Of a stretch of DNA of 9,311 nucleotides, positions 1 through 6,346 are shown piece after piece (the first letter of the stretch is position 1; the number at the start of each line of letters is the position of its first letter). The translations under genes and the position numbers were made by a program. The stretch comes from an uncultured Actinoplanes sp. Lineage in GTDB: Bacteria; Actinomycetota; Actinomycetes; Mycobacteriales; Micromonosporaceae. The notes below the pieces were generated by a model. That model was given only the letters and a program-made list of their open reading frames with translations, did not search any database and was not told the origin of the DNA. The stretch covers positions 1 to 9,311 of the forward strand of contig CAKUMG010000156.1 of assembly GCA_934667465.1 (NCBI GenBank), given 5' to 3'.

Positions 1-267
1 CGGCTCGTGGTGTGCGAGTTCAGCAGCCCGACCAACGCGGCGTTCCGCACGGTCTACATGTCCTACCTGATGCGCAGCCTGCCCGCGGTGGCCCGCTCCG
101 TCTCCAGTAACCCCGATGCGTACGTCTACCTCGCCGAGTCGATCCGCGCGTGGCCCGATCAGGCCGGTCTCGCCGAGCGCATCGCGACGGCCGGTCCGTG
201 GCAGCGGGTGGGGTGGCGCAATCTGACCGGCGGCATCGTCGCGCTGCACCGGGCGACGAAGGCCTGA
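1..267 (+). CDS. menG: Demethylmenaquinone methyltransferase, C-terminal part (5' end outside window)
   Basis: This is the last 88 codons of a UbiE/MenG-family SAM-dependent methyltransferase, which methylates demethylmenaquinone to menaquinone in the cytoplasm at the membrane face. The reading frame is open from base 1, so the gene starts upstream of the window; an internal GTG at base 7 is not the real start. The C-terminal family signatures are visible: a [20 protein letters not shown] segment followed by [12 protein letters not shown], then a [18 protein letters not shown] ending, which is the terminal strand of the UbiE fold. The SAM-binding half is not in the window. Its neighbour two genes on (menJ-like) acts on the product of this enzyme, which supports MenG rather than a ubiquinone enzyme, as does the actinobacterial context. 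Confidence in the family is high; the exact quinone is inferred. Confidence 0.93.
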   Translation, partial: RLVVCEFSSPTNAAFRTVYMSYLMRSLPAVARSVSSNPDAYVYLAESIRAWPDQAGLAERIATAGPWQRVGWRNLTGGIVALHRATKA

Positions 268-278
268 TCCGGCCTGAC

Positions 279-312
279 CGGGCAAAAGGTGGAATAAAGC
301 GAGTTTTGCCCG
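279..312 (+). repeat. 9-bp inverted repeat after menG
   Basis: Perfect arms CGGGCAAAA (279-287) and TTTTGCCCG (304-312) flank a 16-base spacer, starting 11 bases after the menG stop codon. It could fold as a weak transcription terminator for menG, but no T-run follows it and the loop is large, so an operator or chance is also possible. It lies just upstream of the small gene at 346. Confidence 0.45.
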
Positions 313-345
313 CTTCCTGCCGGGGAGCGGTGTTAGCTCGGGGTC

Positions 346-630
346 ATGACGACTATCGACCTGCTGGTCGACGACTCGGACATCGACGTCCCGATCAACG
401 ATCGGGAAGAGGGCGAGCAGCGCGCGCTCCAGCTCGCACACGTGATCCGGGTCGTGGCGGACCGTGACCCCGCGTACGCACAACGCCTCGTCGACGAGTT
501 GATCGAGGCGCTCGACGAGGCCCTCGGCGGGCGTTTCCGGGCCTACTTCGACGCCGCTACCAGGCAAATTGTGGATCAACGCGAGAACACGGAGAGTAAT
601 CCTCGCATCGCGGGCATTTCACCGGCCTGA
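346..630 (+). CDS. Small acidic protein of unknown function, 94 aa
   Basis: I do not recognise this protein. The ATG at 346 opens 94 codons with mostly G/C third positions and high Asp/Glu content, which favours a real gene; GC3 falls in the last 20 or so codons. The protein has no Cys or Trp, no signal peptide and no membrane segment. Its N-terminus (about residues 1-20) is Asp/Ile/Val-rich; residues 22-60 are predicted by eye to be amphipathic helix (a QRALQLAHVIRVVADRD stretch then LVDELIEALDEALGG); the tail is polar. No convincing Shine-Dalgarno precedes the ATG: a G-run sits only 2 bases away, and a GGGGAG lies about 19 bases upstream, so translation may be weak or leaderless. It lies in the same direction between menG and menJ, so a role near menaquinone or respiratory metabolism is possible but rests on position alone. 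Confidence 0.6.
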   Translation: MTTIDLLVDDSDIDVPINDREEGEQRALQLAHVIRVVADRDPAYAQRLVDELIEALDEALGGRFRAYFDAATRQIVDQRENTESNPRIAGISPA

Positions 631-635
631 AACAC

Positions 636-649
636 TTAGGGTTCCCTAA
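636..649. promoter_or_regulatory. Short palindrome TTAGGG-TT-CCCTAA, candidate operator
   Basis: Perfect 6-bp arms with a 2-base centre lie 5 bases after the stop of the 94-aa gene. It ends two bases before a candidate -35 element (652-657), so its centre would be near -45 of the predicted start of transcription, a position typical of activator sites. It only partly resembles the longer actinobacterial iron (IdeR/DtxR) box, so I do not name a regulator. Confidence 0.4.
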
Positions 650-651
650 CC

Positions 652-680
652 GTGACCCGTCTCGATACCGGTCTTAGACT
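652..680 (+). promoter_or_regulatory. Candidate sigma-70-type promoter of the menJ gene
   Basis: GTGACC at 652-657 (4 of 6 to TTGACA) and TAGACT at 675-680 (fits the actinobacterial TANNNT -10) are separated by 17 bases. Transcription would begin near 687, giving a leader of roughly 54 bases that contains the Rex-like operator. This is motif reading only; such motifs occur by chance in GC-rich DNA. Confidence 0.42.
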
Positions 681-695
681 CCGGACAGGGTGTGC

Positions 696-713
696 TTGTG
701 AACTGTTTCACTA
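696..713. promoter_or_regulatory. Rex (NADH/NAD+ sensor) operator in front of menJ-nuo
   Basis: The bases TTGTGAACTGTTTCACTA match the known Rex operator TTGTGAANNNNTTCACAA at every defined position but one (T at 712 where A is expected). Against the Streptomyces form TGTGAACNNNTTCACA it matches 12 of 13 defined bases. The site is centred about 36 bases before the menJ GTG and just downstream of the candidate -10 element, where a bound repressor would block initiation or early elongation. In Streptomyces, Rex represses respiratory genes when NADH is low and releases DNA when NADH rises, so control of NADH dehydrogenase genes fits well. Seen: the motif and position. Inferred: that Rex binds here and that control reaches nuo. 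Confidence 0.72.
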
Positions 714-740
714 GCTCACCGTGCGAGACGGAGGTACGCC

Positions 741-2021
741 GTGAACGGAGTCGTCGCCGACGAGGCGGATGTGATCGTGGTGGGAGCGGGCCCGGGTGGG
801 TCCGCGGCCGCCTACCACATGGCCAGGCACGGACTGAGAGTACTGCTGCTGGAGAAGACCGAGTTCCCGCGTGAGAAGGTCTGTGGCGACGGTCTCACCC
901 CGCGGGCGGTGCGCCAGCTGGTCCGGATGGGCGTCGACACCTCCGAGAAGGCCGGCTGGCGGCACAACCGCGGGCTGCGCGTCATCGGCGGCGGGGTCCG
1001 GCTCGAGCTGGACTGGCCCGAGCTGGCGAGCTTCCCCGGCTACGGACTCGTGCGCACCCGCCTCGACTTCGACGATCTGCTGGCGAAGCGCGCGGTCGAG
1101 GCCGGTGCCCTGCTGAAGACCGGGGTCAACGTCACCGGGCCGGTGCTCGACGCCGACGGCCGGGCGATCGGGGTCGAGGCGAAGGTCGGTCCCGGTAAGG
1201 AACCCGTCCAGTATCGCGCGCCCCTGGTGGTCGCGGCGGACGGCGTGTCCGGCAAGCTGCCGCTGGCCATGGGCCTGGCGAAGCGCGACGACCGCCCGCT
1301 CGGCGTGGCCGTCCGGCGCTACTACCACGCGCCCGGCTGGAAGGGCGACGACTACCTGGAGTCCTGGCTGGAGCTGCGCAGCTCGCAGGACCCCGGCAAG
1401 CTGCTGCCCGGCTACGGCTGGATCTTCGGGCTGGGTGAGGGCCGGGTCAACGTCGGGCTCGGCATCCTCAACTCGTCCAGCGCGTTCGGCAAGACCAACT
1501 ACCGCTCGCTGCTCACCGACTGGCTCGCCACCACCCCGGAGGACTGGGGGATGCGCGACGAGACGAACGCCGAGGGGCCGATCCTGGGCGCCGCGTTGCC
1601 GATGGGCTTCAACCGCGTACCGCACTACACCCGCGGCATGCTGCTCGTCGGCGACTCGGGTGGCATGGTCAACCCGATGAACGGCGAGGGCATCGCGTAC
1701 GCCATGGAGTCCGGCGAGCTGGCGGCGGAGGTGGCCGTGCAGGCCCTCGCGCGGGCCGCCGGTGCCGATCGCGAGCGCGCCCTGCATGCGTACCCGGCGG
1801 AGCTCAAGAACCGCTTCGGCGGCTACTACCGGCTCGGCGGCGTCTTCGTGAAGCTGATCGGCAACCCGCAGATCATGAAGCTGGCCACCAAGCACGGCAT
1901 GCCGCACCCGATGCTCATGCGCTTCGTGCTCAAGCTGCTGGCGAACCTCACCGACCCCCGGGACGGCGACGCCATGGACCGGGTCATCAACGGTCTCACC
2001 AAGGTAGCGCCGGCGGTGTAG
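741..2021 (+). CDS. menJ: FAD-dependent geranylgeranyl reductase family protein, menaquinone reductase MenJ-like
   Basis: This 426-aa flavoprotein reductase has a GTG start with a strong GGAGG six bases upstream (730-734). It shows the Rossmann FAD motif GAGPGG (residues 15-20) ending at the ribose-binding Glu38, the CGDGLTPR segment (48-55) typical of geranylgeranyl/digeranylgeranyl reductases, and the second FAD motif around GDSGGMVNPMNGEG (304-317). Mycobacterial MenJ, the closest relative I recall, saturates one isoprene unit of the menaquinone side chain and is of similar length. The setting agrees: menG lies two genes upstream and complex I, which uses menaquinone, directly downstream. 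The C-terminal 80 residues are rich in hydrophobic and basic residues, fitting a membrane-surface enzyme working on a lipid. It is the first gene behind the Rex-like operator. The alternative is an archaeal-lipid-type or carotenoid-related reductase; the family is certain, the substrate inferred. Confidence 0.88.
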   Translation: MNGVVADEADVIVVGAGPGGSAAAYHMARHGLRVLLLEKTEFPREKVCGDGLTPRAVRQLVRMGVDTSEKAGWRHNRGLRVIGGGVRLELDWPELASFPGYGLVRTRLDFDDLLAKRAVEAGALLKTGVNVTGPVLDADGRAIGVEAKVGPGKEPVQYRAPLVVAADGVSGKLPLAMGLAKRDDRPLGVAVRRYYHAPGWKGDDYLESWLELRSSQDPGKLLPGYGWIFGLGEGRVNVGLGILNSSSAFGKTNYRSLLTDWLATTPEDWGMRDETNAEGPILGAALPMGFNRVPHYTRGMLLVGDSGGMVNPMNGEGIAYAMESGELAAEVAVQALARAAGADRERALHAYPAELKNRFGGYYRLGGVFVKLIGNPQIMKLATKHGMPHPMLMRFVLKLLANLTDPRDGDAMDRVINGLTKVAPAV

Positions 2022-2033
2022 CAGGAGCGGCCC

Positions 2034-2059
2034 GGACCGATGCGACGTGGCGTCGGTCC
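2034..2059 (+). terminator. Terminator-like hairpin after menJ
   Basis: GGACCGATGC (2034-2043) pairs with GCGTCGGTCC (2050-2059) over 10 bp with one G-U pair and a 6-base loop, 12 bases after the menJ stop. There is no T-run after it, as is common in actinobacterial hairpin terminators. A 9-base direct repeat CCAGGCCCG follows at 2058-2066 and 2069-2077. It may end or attenuate menJ transcription, or stabilise a processed end between menJ and nuoA. Confidence 0.55.
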
Positions 2060-2096
2060 AGGCCCGCCCCAGGCCCGGTCAAATCGGGCACCCCGG

Positions 2097-2127
2097 TCGA
2101 CAATAGGCAAAACCGCACAAATAGTGT
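2097..2127 (+). promoter_or_regulatory. Weak candidate promoter of nuoA
   Basis: TCGACA (2097-2102, 5 of 6 to TTGACA) and TAGTGT (2122-2127, fits TANNNT) lie in the 136-base gap before nuoA, with a rather long 19-base spacer. The local AT content (2080-2145) is higher than in the surrounding DNA, as expected for a promoter. The -10 overlaps a single TGTGAA (2125-2130), which is one half of a Rex site without a recognisable partner. Confidence 0.3.
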
Positions 2128-2157
2128 GAAGCAGCTAATAGTCGAGTAGGAGACGGC

Positions 2158-2523
2158 ATGACGCTCAACCCCTACGTACCGATCGTCGGACTGCTGATAC
2201 TCGGCGCTCTCTTCGCCCTCTTCTCGGTGTCGATCGCGCCGATCGTCGGCCCCAAGCGGTACAACCGCGCGAAGCTCGAGGCCTACGAGTGTGGCATCGA
2301 GCCGGCGCCGCAGCCGGTCGGTGGCGGGCGGTTCCCGGTCAAGTTCTATCTGACCGCGATGCTCTTCATCATCTTCGACATCGAGACGATCTTCCTCTAT
2401 CCCTGGGCCGTCTCCTTCGACGCGCTCGGCCTCTTCGGATTCGTCGAGATGGTCCTCTTCATCGTCACCGTCTTCATCGCCTACACCTACGTGTGGCGGC
2501 GCGGCGGCCTCAACTGGGACTGA
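2158..2523 (+). CDS. nuoA: NADH-quinone oxidoreductase subunit A
   Basis: NuoA is a small membrane-arm subunit of proton-pumping complex I, at the junction with the quinone-reducing module. The 121-aa length is normal. Three membrane segments are visible at about residues 7-30, 62-84 and 89-112. The long loop between the first two carries the conserved YECGIEP motif with Cys45, corresponding to the conformationally sensitive loop of ND3-type subunits. The second segment has the acidic pair Asp74/Glu76 in FDIETIFLYPWA, typical of the family. The ATG is chosen because AGGAG (2148-2152) lies 5 bases upstream. It is the first gene of the nuo run and is separated from menJ by 136 bases holding a hairpin and a possible promoter; nuoB follows after 38 bases. 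Confidence 0.97.
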   Translation: MTLNPYVPIVGLLILGALFALFSVSIAPIVGPKRYNRAKLEAYECGIEPAPQPVGGGRFPVKFYLTAMLFIIFDIETIFLYPWAVSFDALGLFGFVEMVLFIVTVFIAYTYVWRRGGLNWD

Positions 2524-2561
2524 GTCCAGCCTAACTGGGCCCGGGCAGGGAGAAGAGCGTT

Positions 2562-3233
2562 ATGGGAATCGAGGAGAAACTACCGAGCGGCATCCTGCTG
2601 ACCTCGGTGGAGAAGCTTTCGAACTGGGCGCGCAAGTCGTCGTTCTGGGGAGCGACCTTCGGCCTCGCCTGCTGTGCCATCGAGATGATGGCCGCCGGTG
2701 GCCCGCACTACGACCTCGGTCGCTGGGGGATGGAGGTCTTCCGCGCATCGCCGCGCCAGGCGGACCTCATGATCGTCGCCGGCCGGGTCAGCCAGAAGAT
2801 GGCGCCCGTCGTGCGGCAGATCTACGACCAGATGCCCGAGCCGCGCTCGGTCATCTCGATGGGCGTGTGCGCCTCGTCCGGCGGCATGTTCAACAACTAC
2901 GCGATCGTGCAGGGCGTCGACCACATCGTGCCGGTCGACATCTACCTGCCGGGCTGCCCGCCGCGGCCCGAGATGCTGATCGACGCGATCCTCAAGATGC
3001 GCGAAAAGGTCATGGCCGCGCCGCTGGGGCCGAACGGGCGCAAGATGCTCGAGGCCCGGCGCGAGCGCGGTGACATCCCGGTGGTGGCGCCCGGCGCGAT
3101 GCCCTCCTCGTACCGCGCCGACAAGGTCCGCCGGGCCGAGTGGACCCAGGCGGTCAAGGAGGGTCGCGAGGAGCAGCTGCGCATCGAGAACTGGATGAAG
3201 CTCCAGCCGCACCTGAGGGAGGCCGGCAAATGA
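2562..3233 (+). CDS. nuoB: NADH-quinone oxidoreductase subunit B (N2 cluster)
   Basis: NuoB binds the terminal [4Fe-4S] cluster N2, which passes electrons to menaquinone. The four ligands are present: the adjacent pair Cys37-Cys38 (in [10 protein letters not shown]), Cys103 (VCASSGG) and Cys132 (LPGCPPRPE). At 223 aa it is about 40 residues longer than many bacterial NuoB proteins; the extra part is a charged C-terminal tail from about residue 165 on (rich in Arg, Glu, Lys). The start ATG is preceded by GGGAG (2548-2552) at 9 bases. The stop overlaps the nuoC start (ATGA), indicating translational coupling. Confidence 0.97.
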   Translation: MGIEEKLPSGILLTSVEKLSNWARKSSFWGATFGLACCAIEMMAAGGPHYDLGRWGMEVFRASPRQADLMIVAGRVSQKMAPVVRQIYDQMPEPRSVISMGVCASSGGMFNNYAIVQGVDHIVPVDIYLPGCPPRPEMLIDAILKMREKVMAAPLGPNGRKMLEARRERGDIPVVAPGAMPSSYRADKVRRAEWTQAVKEGREEQLRIENWMKLQPHLREAGK

Positions 3234-3928
3234 CCGTGGAACCCGGCGGCGAGCCGGTCGGGGCGAACCTCGACGCGCCCGCGCAGACCCCGCCGAGCCC
3301 GGACAAGGGCATGTTCGGCATCCAGGGCACCGGCGACGTGTCCGGCTTCGGCGGCCTGGTGCGCCGGCGTCCGGCGGTCGCCGACAGCCCGCGGCCATTC
3401 GGCGGCTACTTCGACGAGGTCCACGACGCGCTGGAGGAGGCCTACCCCGGCTTCGCCGACGCGATCGAGAAGGTCGTCGTGGACCGTGGCGAGCTGACCC
3501 TGCACATCGCCGCGGAGCGGATCGCCGAGGTCTGCCAGATCATGCGGGACGACGAGTCCCTGCGCTTCGAGCTGTGCTCGTCGGTGTCCGGAGTGGACTA
3601 CCTCGCCACGGACAACCGCCGGCTGCACGTCGTCTATCACCTGACATCGATGACGTACCGCCGCGTCGTGCGGCTCGAGGTCGCGGTGCCGCTCGAGGGC
3701 ACCGTGCCGAGCGTGACCAGCATCTACCCGACCGCCGACTGGCAGGAACGGGAGACGTACGACATGTTCGGCGTCGTCTTCACCGGCCACCCCAACCTGA
3801 CCCGGATCCTCATGCCGGACGACTGGGAGGGCCACCCGCAGCGCAAGGACTACCCGCTCGGCGGCGTGCCCGTCGAGTACAAGGGTGCTCAGATTCCGCC
3901 TCCTGACCAGCGGAGGGTCTACCAATGA
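3230..3928 (+). CDS. nuoC: NADH-quinone oxidoreductase subunit C
   Basis: NuoC is the 30-kDa-type subunit of the hydrophilic arm of complex I, packing against NuoD and NuoB; it carries no cofactor. The protein is 232 aa, close to the mycobacterial homologue. The family signature is visible as [18 protein letters not shown], with the E-R-E-x-x-D-M-F-G core at residues 173-181, followed by [18 protein letters not shown] and the RKDYPLGG ending. The first 50 or so residues are Pro/Gly-rich and probably disordered. The ATG at 3230 is chosen over an in-frame ATG at 3140 because it overlaps the nuoB stop as ATGA and has GAGGGAGG (3215-3222) 7 bases upstream; the longer version would overlap nuoB by 94 bases. 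Its own stop overlaps the nuoD start in the same way. Confidence 0.96.
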   Translation: MTVEPGGEPVGANLDAPAQTPPSPDKGMFGIQGTGDVSGFGGLVRRRPAVADSPRPFGGYFDEVHDALEEAYPGFADAIEKVVVDRGELTLHIAAERIAEVCQIMRDDESLRFELCSSVSGVDYLATDNRRLHVVYHLTSMTYRRVVRLEVAVPLEGTVPSVTSIYPTADWQERETYDMFGVVFTGHPNLTRILMPDDWEGHPQRKDYPLGGVPVEYKGAQIPPPDQRRVYQ

Positions 3929-5250
3929 CACAGTCGGGCTACGCCACCGAGCGAGAAACCACCGAGGGCCGGGTCTTCACCGTCACGGGCGGGGACTGGG
4001 ACACCGTCACGGGCAGCATCGACCCGCTCAGCAACGAGAAGATCGTCGTCAACATGGGTCCCCAGCACCCGTCGACGCACGGCGTGCTCCGGCTCGTGCT
4101 CGAGCTGGAGGGCGAGACGGTCACGGAGGCCCGGCCGGTCATCGGCTACCTCCACACGGGCATCGAGAAGAACCTCGAGTACCGCAACTGGACCCAGGGC
4201 ACGACGTTCGTCACCCGCGCCGACTACCTCGCGAACATCTTCAACGAGGCCGGTTACTGCCTCGCGGTGGAGAAGCTGCTCGGCGTCGAGGACCAGATCA
4301 CCGAGCGCGCGAACACGATCCGTGTCCTGTTCATGGAGCTGCAGCGGATCTCGTCCCATCTGGTGTGGATCGCCACCACCGGCATGGAGCTGGGCGCGAT
4401 CTCGATGATGCTGTACGGCTTCCGCGAGCGCGAGTACATCCTCGACATCTTCGAGGAGACCTCCGGCCTGCGGATGAACATGGCCTACATCCGTCCGGGC
4501 GGCGTTGCCCAGGACGTGCCGGAGTCGGCCATCCGCAAGATCCGCGACTTCCTCGTCTATCTGCCGAAGAAGCTCAAGGAGTACGAGGCGATGCTCTCCG
4601 GCCAGGTCATCTGGCAGGAGCGCACCCAGGGCGTGGGCGTTCTCGACGTGACCGGATGCCTGTCCCTCGGCATCACCGGCCCCGTGCTGCGTGCGTCCGG
4701 CCTCGCGTGGGACCTGCGCAAGACCATGCCGTACTGCGGCTACGAGAACTACGAGTTCGCCGTCCCCACCGCGCAGACGAGTGACGTCTGGGGCCGCTAT
4801 CTGGTCCGCATGGCGGAGATCCGCGAATCTCTCAAGATCATAGAGCAGGCTCTTGATCGACTTCGGCCGGGGCCCGTCATGATCGCCGACAAAAAGGTGG
4901 CCTGGCCTGCGCAATTGGCCATCGGCGTGGACGGCATGGGCAACTCGCTCGAGCACGTGGCGAAGATCATGGGCCAGTCGATGGAGTCGCTGATCCATCA
5001 CTTCAAGCTCGTGACCGAGGGCTTCCGGGTGCCGGCCGGGCAGGTGTACGTCGGCATCGAGCACCCGCGCGGCGAGTTCGGCGTCCACGCGGTGTCCGAC
5101 GGGGGCACGCATCCCTACCGCGTGCACATGCGTGACCCGAGCTTCGTGAATCTCCAGGCCATCCCCGCGATGGCCGAAGGCGCGCTGCTGGCCGACGTCA
5201 TCGCCGGCGGCGCCTCTCTGGACCCGGTGATGGGTGGATGTGACCGCTGA
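3925..5250 (+). CDS. nuoD: NADH-quinone oxidoreductase subunit D (quinone site)
   Basis: NuoD is the 49-kDa-type subunit, related to hydrogenase large subunits, that forms the quinone-binding pocket with NuoB. The 441 aa are normal for actinobacteria. Key segments are [15 protein letters not shown], with His52 corresponding to the quinone-pocket His38 of Thermus Nqo4, and [15 protein letters not shown], with Tyr101 corresponding to Tyr87 of Nqo4 (same offset of 14). The C-terminus [10 protein letters not shown] is typical, with a Cys where most homologues I recall have a Val. The ATG overlaps the nuoC stop (ATGA) with GGAGGG (3912-3917) 7 bases upstream. Codons at about 4825-4915 are unusually A/T-ending for this window, including one ATA. 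Confidence 0.97.
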   Translation: MTQSGYATERETTEGRVFTVTGGDWDTVTGSIDPLSNEKIVVNMGPQHPSTHGVLRLVLELEGETVTEARPVIGYLHTGIEKNLEYRNWTQGTTFVTRADYLANIFNEAGYCLAVEKLLGVEDQITERANTIRVLFMELQRISSHLVWIATTGMELGAISMMLYGFREREYILDIFEETSGLRMNMAYIRPGGVAQDVPESAIRKIRDFLVYLPKKLKEYEAMLSGQVIWQERTQGVGVLDVTGCLSLGITGPVLRASGLAWDLRKTMPYCGYENYEFAVPTAQTSDVWGRYLVRMAEIRESLKIIEQALDRLRPGPVMIADKKVAWPAQLAIGVDGMGNSLEHVAKIMGQSMESLIHHFKLVTEGFRVPAGQVYVGIEHPRGEFGVHAVSDGGTHPYRVHMRDPSFVNLQAIPAMAEGALLADVIAGGASLDPVMGGCDR

Positions 5251-6346
5251 CATGACGGATACCAAGGTGGACTTCTCCCCGGCCGCCGCGCCGCTCGCCG
5301 AGCGGCTGCTCGAACCGGCACTCGAGATCATCGCCCGTTACCCCGCGGGCCGCGAGCGCTCGGCGCTGCTCCCGCTGCTGCACCTGGTGCAGACGCAGGA
5401 CGGCTTCGTCAGCCCCGCCGGGGTCTCGTTCTGCGCCGAGATCCTGGGCATCAACAAGGCCCAGGTCGGCGCGGTGGCGACGTTCTACACGATGTACAAG
5501 CGCCGCCCCACCGGCGACTACCTGATCAGCGTCTGCACCAACACCCTGTGCAACGTGCTCGGCGGCCAGGAGGTCTACGACGAGCTGGTGGAGCAGCTCG
5601 GCGTGGGCCACGACGAGACCACGGCCGACGGCAAGATCACGCTGGAGCACGCGGAGTGCCTGGCGGCCTGCGACTACGCCCCGGTCGTGACCGTCAACTA
5701 CGACTACGCGATCGACCAGGCCACCCCGGAGTCGGCGGTCGCGCTGGCCGAGCAGCTGCGCCGGGACGAGCGGCCGACGCTGCCCCGCGGTGCCCGGATC
5801 TGCACGCTCAAGGAGATGCAGCACCAGCTCGCCGGGTTCGCCGACGAGCGGCCGGGCGCGGTCGGCGACGGCCGGCCCGGCGCGCCGACGCTGCGCGGGG
5901 TCAGCCTCGCGCAGGAGCACGGCGTCGCGGTGGCCGACTTCGACATCGACACCCCGATCCCCACCACCAAGCCGGCCCGCGACGAGTCGGCCAAGGCCGT
6001 CAAGGACGCCCGGGTCGAGCAGGCCGCCGAGCCGCAGCCCGAGGGCAAGCTCGCCAAGGCCGCGGCCGCCGTGAAGTCCGCGGTGGGCGTCGTCGTGGAC
6101 AAGGCGGAGAAGGCGGTCGAGCACCGCAAGGCGGGCAAGCCGGTCGAGGCCGGCGACACCAAGGACCCCGAGGTCCGTACGGCCGAGGCGCGTAACCCCG
6201 ACGCGTCCACGCCGGGCACCGGGGCCGAGAAGCAGCAGCCGGCCGGGGTCTCCAACGCGGCCGAGGCGGCCGGGGTGGCGGACAACCGGCAGGCCGGCGA
6301 CGGCAAGCCGGCCGGCGACAGCGTGGGCAACGAGGAGAAGAAGTGA
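5240..6346 (+). CDS. nuoE: NADH-quinone oxidoreductase subunit E with long Ala/Lys-rich tail
   Basis: NuoE is the 24-kDa-type thioredoxin-fold subunit binding the [2Fe-2S] cluster N1a, in the NADH-oxidising module with NuoF. The ligands are Cys99 and Cys104 (VCTNTLC) and Cys140 and Cys144 (ECLAAC), numbered from the GTG at 5240. Residues 15-90 form the helical N-terminal domain ([20 protein letters not shown]). The conserved part ends near residue 235; residues 241-368 are an Ala/Lys/Glu/Pro-rich tail with no Trp or Phe, probably disordered with one helical stretch around 265-298. This makes the protein 368 aa, against about 250 in mycobacteria. The start is uncertain: GTG 5234, GTG 5240 and ATG 5252 are all in frame and none has a strong ribosome-binding site; 5240 is chosen for its 11-base overlap with nuoD. 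Its stop overlaps the nuoF GTG (GTGA). Confidence 0.93.
   Translation: MTADMTDTKVDFSPAAAPLAERLLEPALEIIARYPAGRERSALLPLLHLVQTQDGFVSPAGVSFCAEILGINKAQVGAVATFYTMYKRRPTGDYLISVCTNTLCNVLGGQEVYDELVEQLGVGHDETTADGKITLEHAECLAACDYAPVVTVNYDYAIDQATPESAVALAEQLRRDERPTLPRGARICTLKEMQHQLAGFADERPGAVGDGRPGAPTLRGVSLAQEHGVAVADFDIDTPIPTTKPARDESAKAVKDARVEQAAEPQPEGKLAKAAAAVKSAVGVVVDKAEKAVEHRKAGKPVEAGDTKDPEVRTAEARNPDASTPGTGAEKQQPAGVSNAAEAAGVADNRQAGDGKPAGDSVGNEEKK

Noticed and set aside
634..652. Iron (IdeR/DtxR) box over the TTAGGG palindrome
   Set aside because: The 19-base iron box needs a longer inverted repeat with internal TTAGG/CCTAA spacing that is not present; only the outer pentamers resemble it.
711..1907. 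Long antisense frame opposite menJ (398 codons)
   Set aside because: High GC3 on the + strand leaves the opposite frames open; the translation is Arg/Ala/Gly/Val-rich with no recognisable domain, and menJ is certain.
2124..2141. Second Rex operator before nuoA (AGTGTGAAGCAGCTAATA)
   Set aside because: Only the left half TGTGAA fits; the right half matches poorly, so it is at best a half-site.
3140..3229. Longer nuoC starting at an in-frame ATG within nuoB
   Set aside because: The added residues are out-of-frame nuoB; the ATGA overlap and strong ribosome-binding site favour 3230.
3919..5331. 470-codon antisense frame opposite nuoD
   Set aside because: Shadow of nuoD; crosses the nuoD/nuoE boundary without any start or domain signal.
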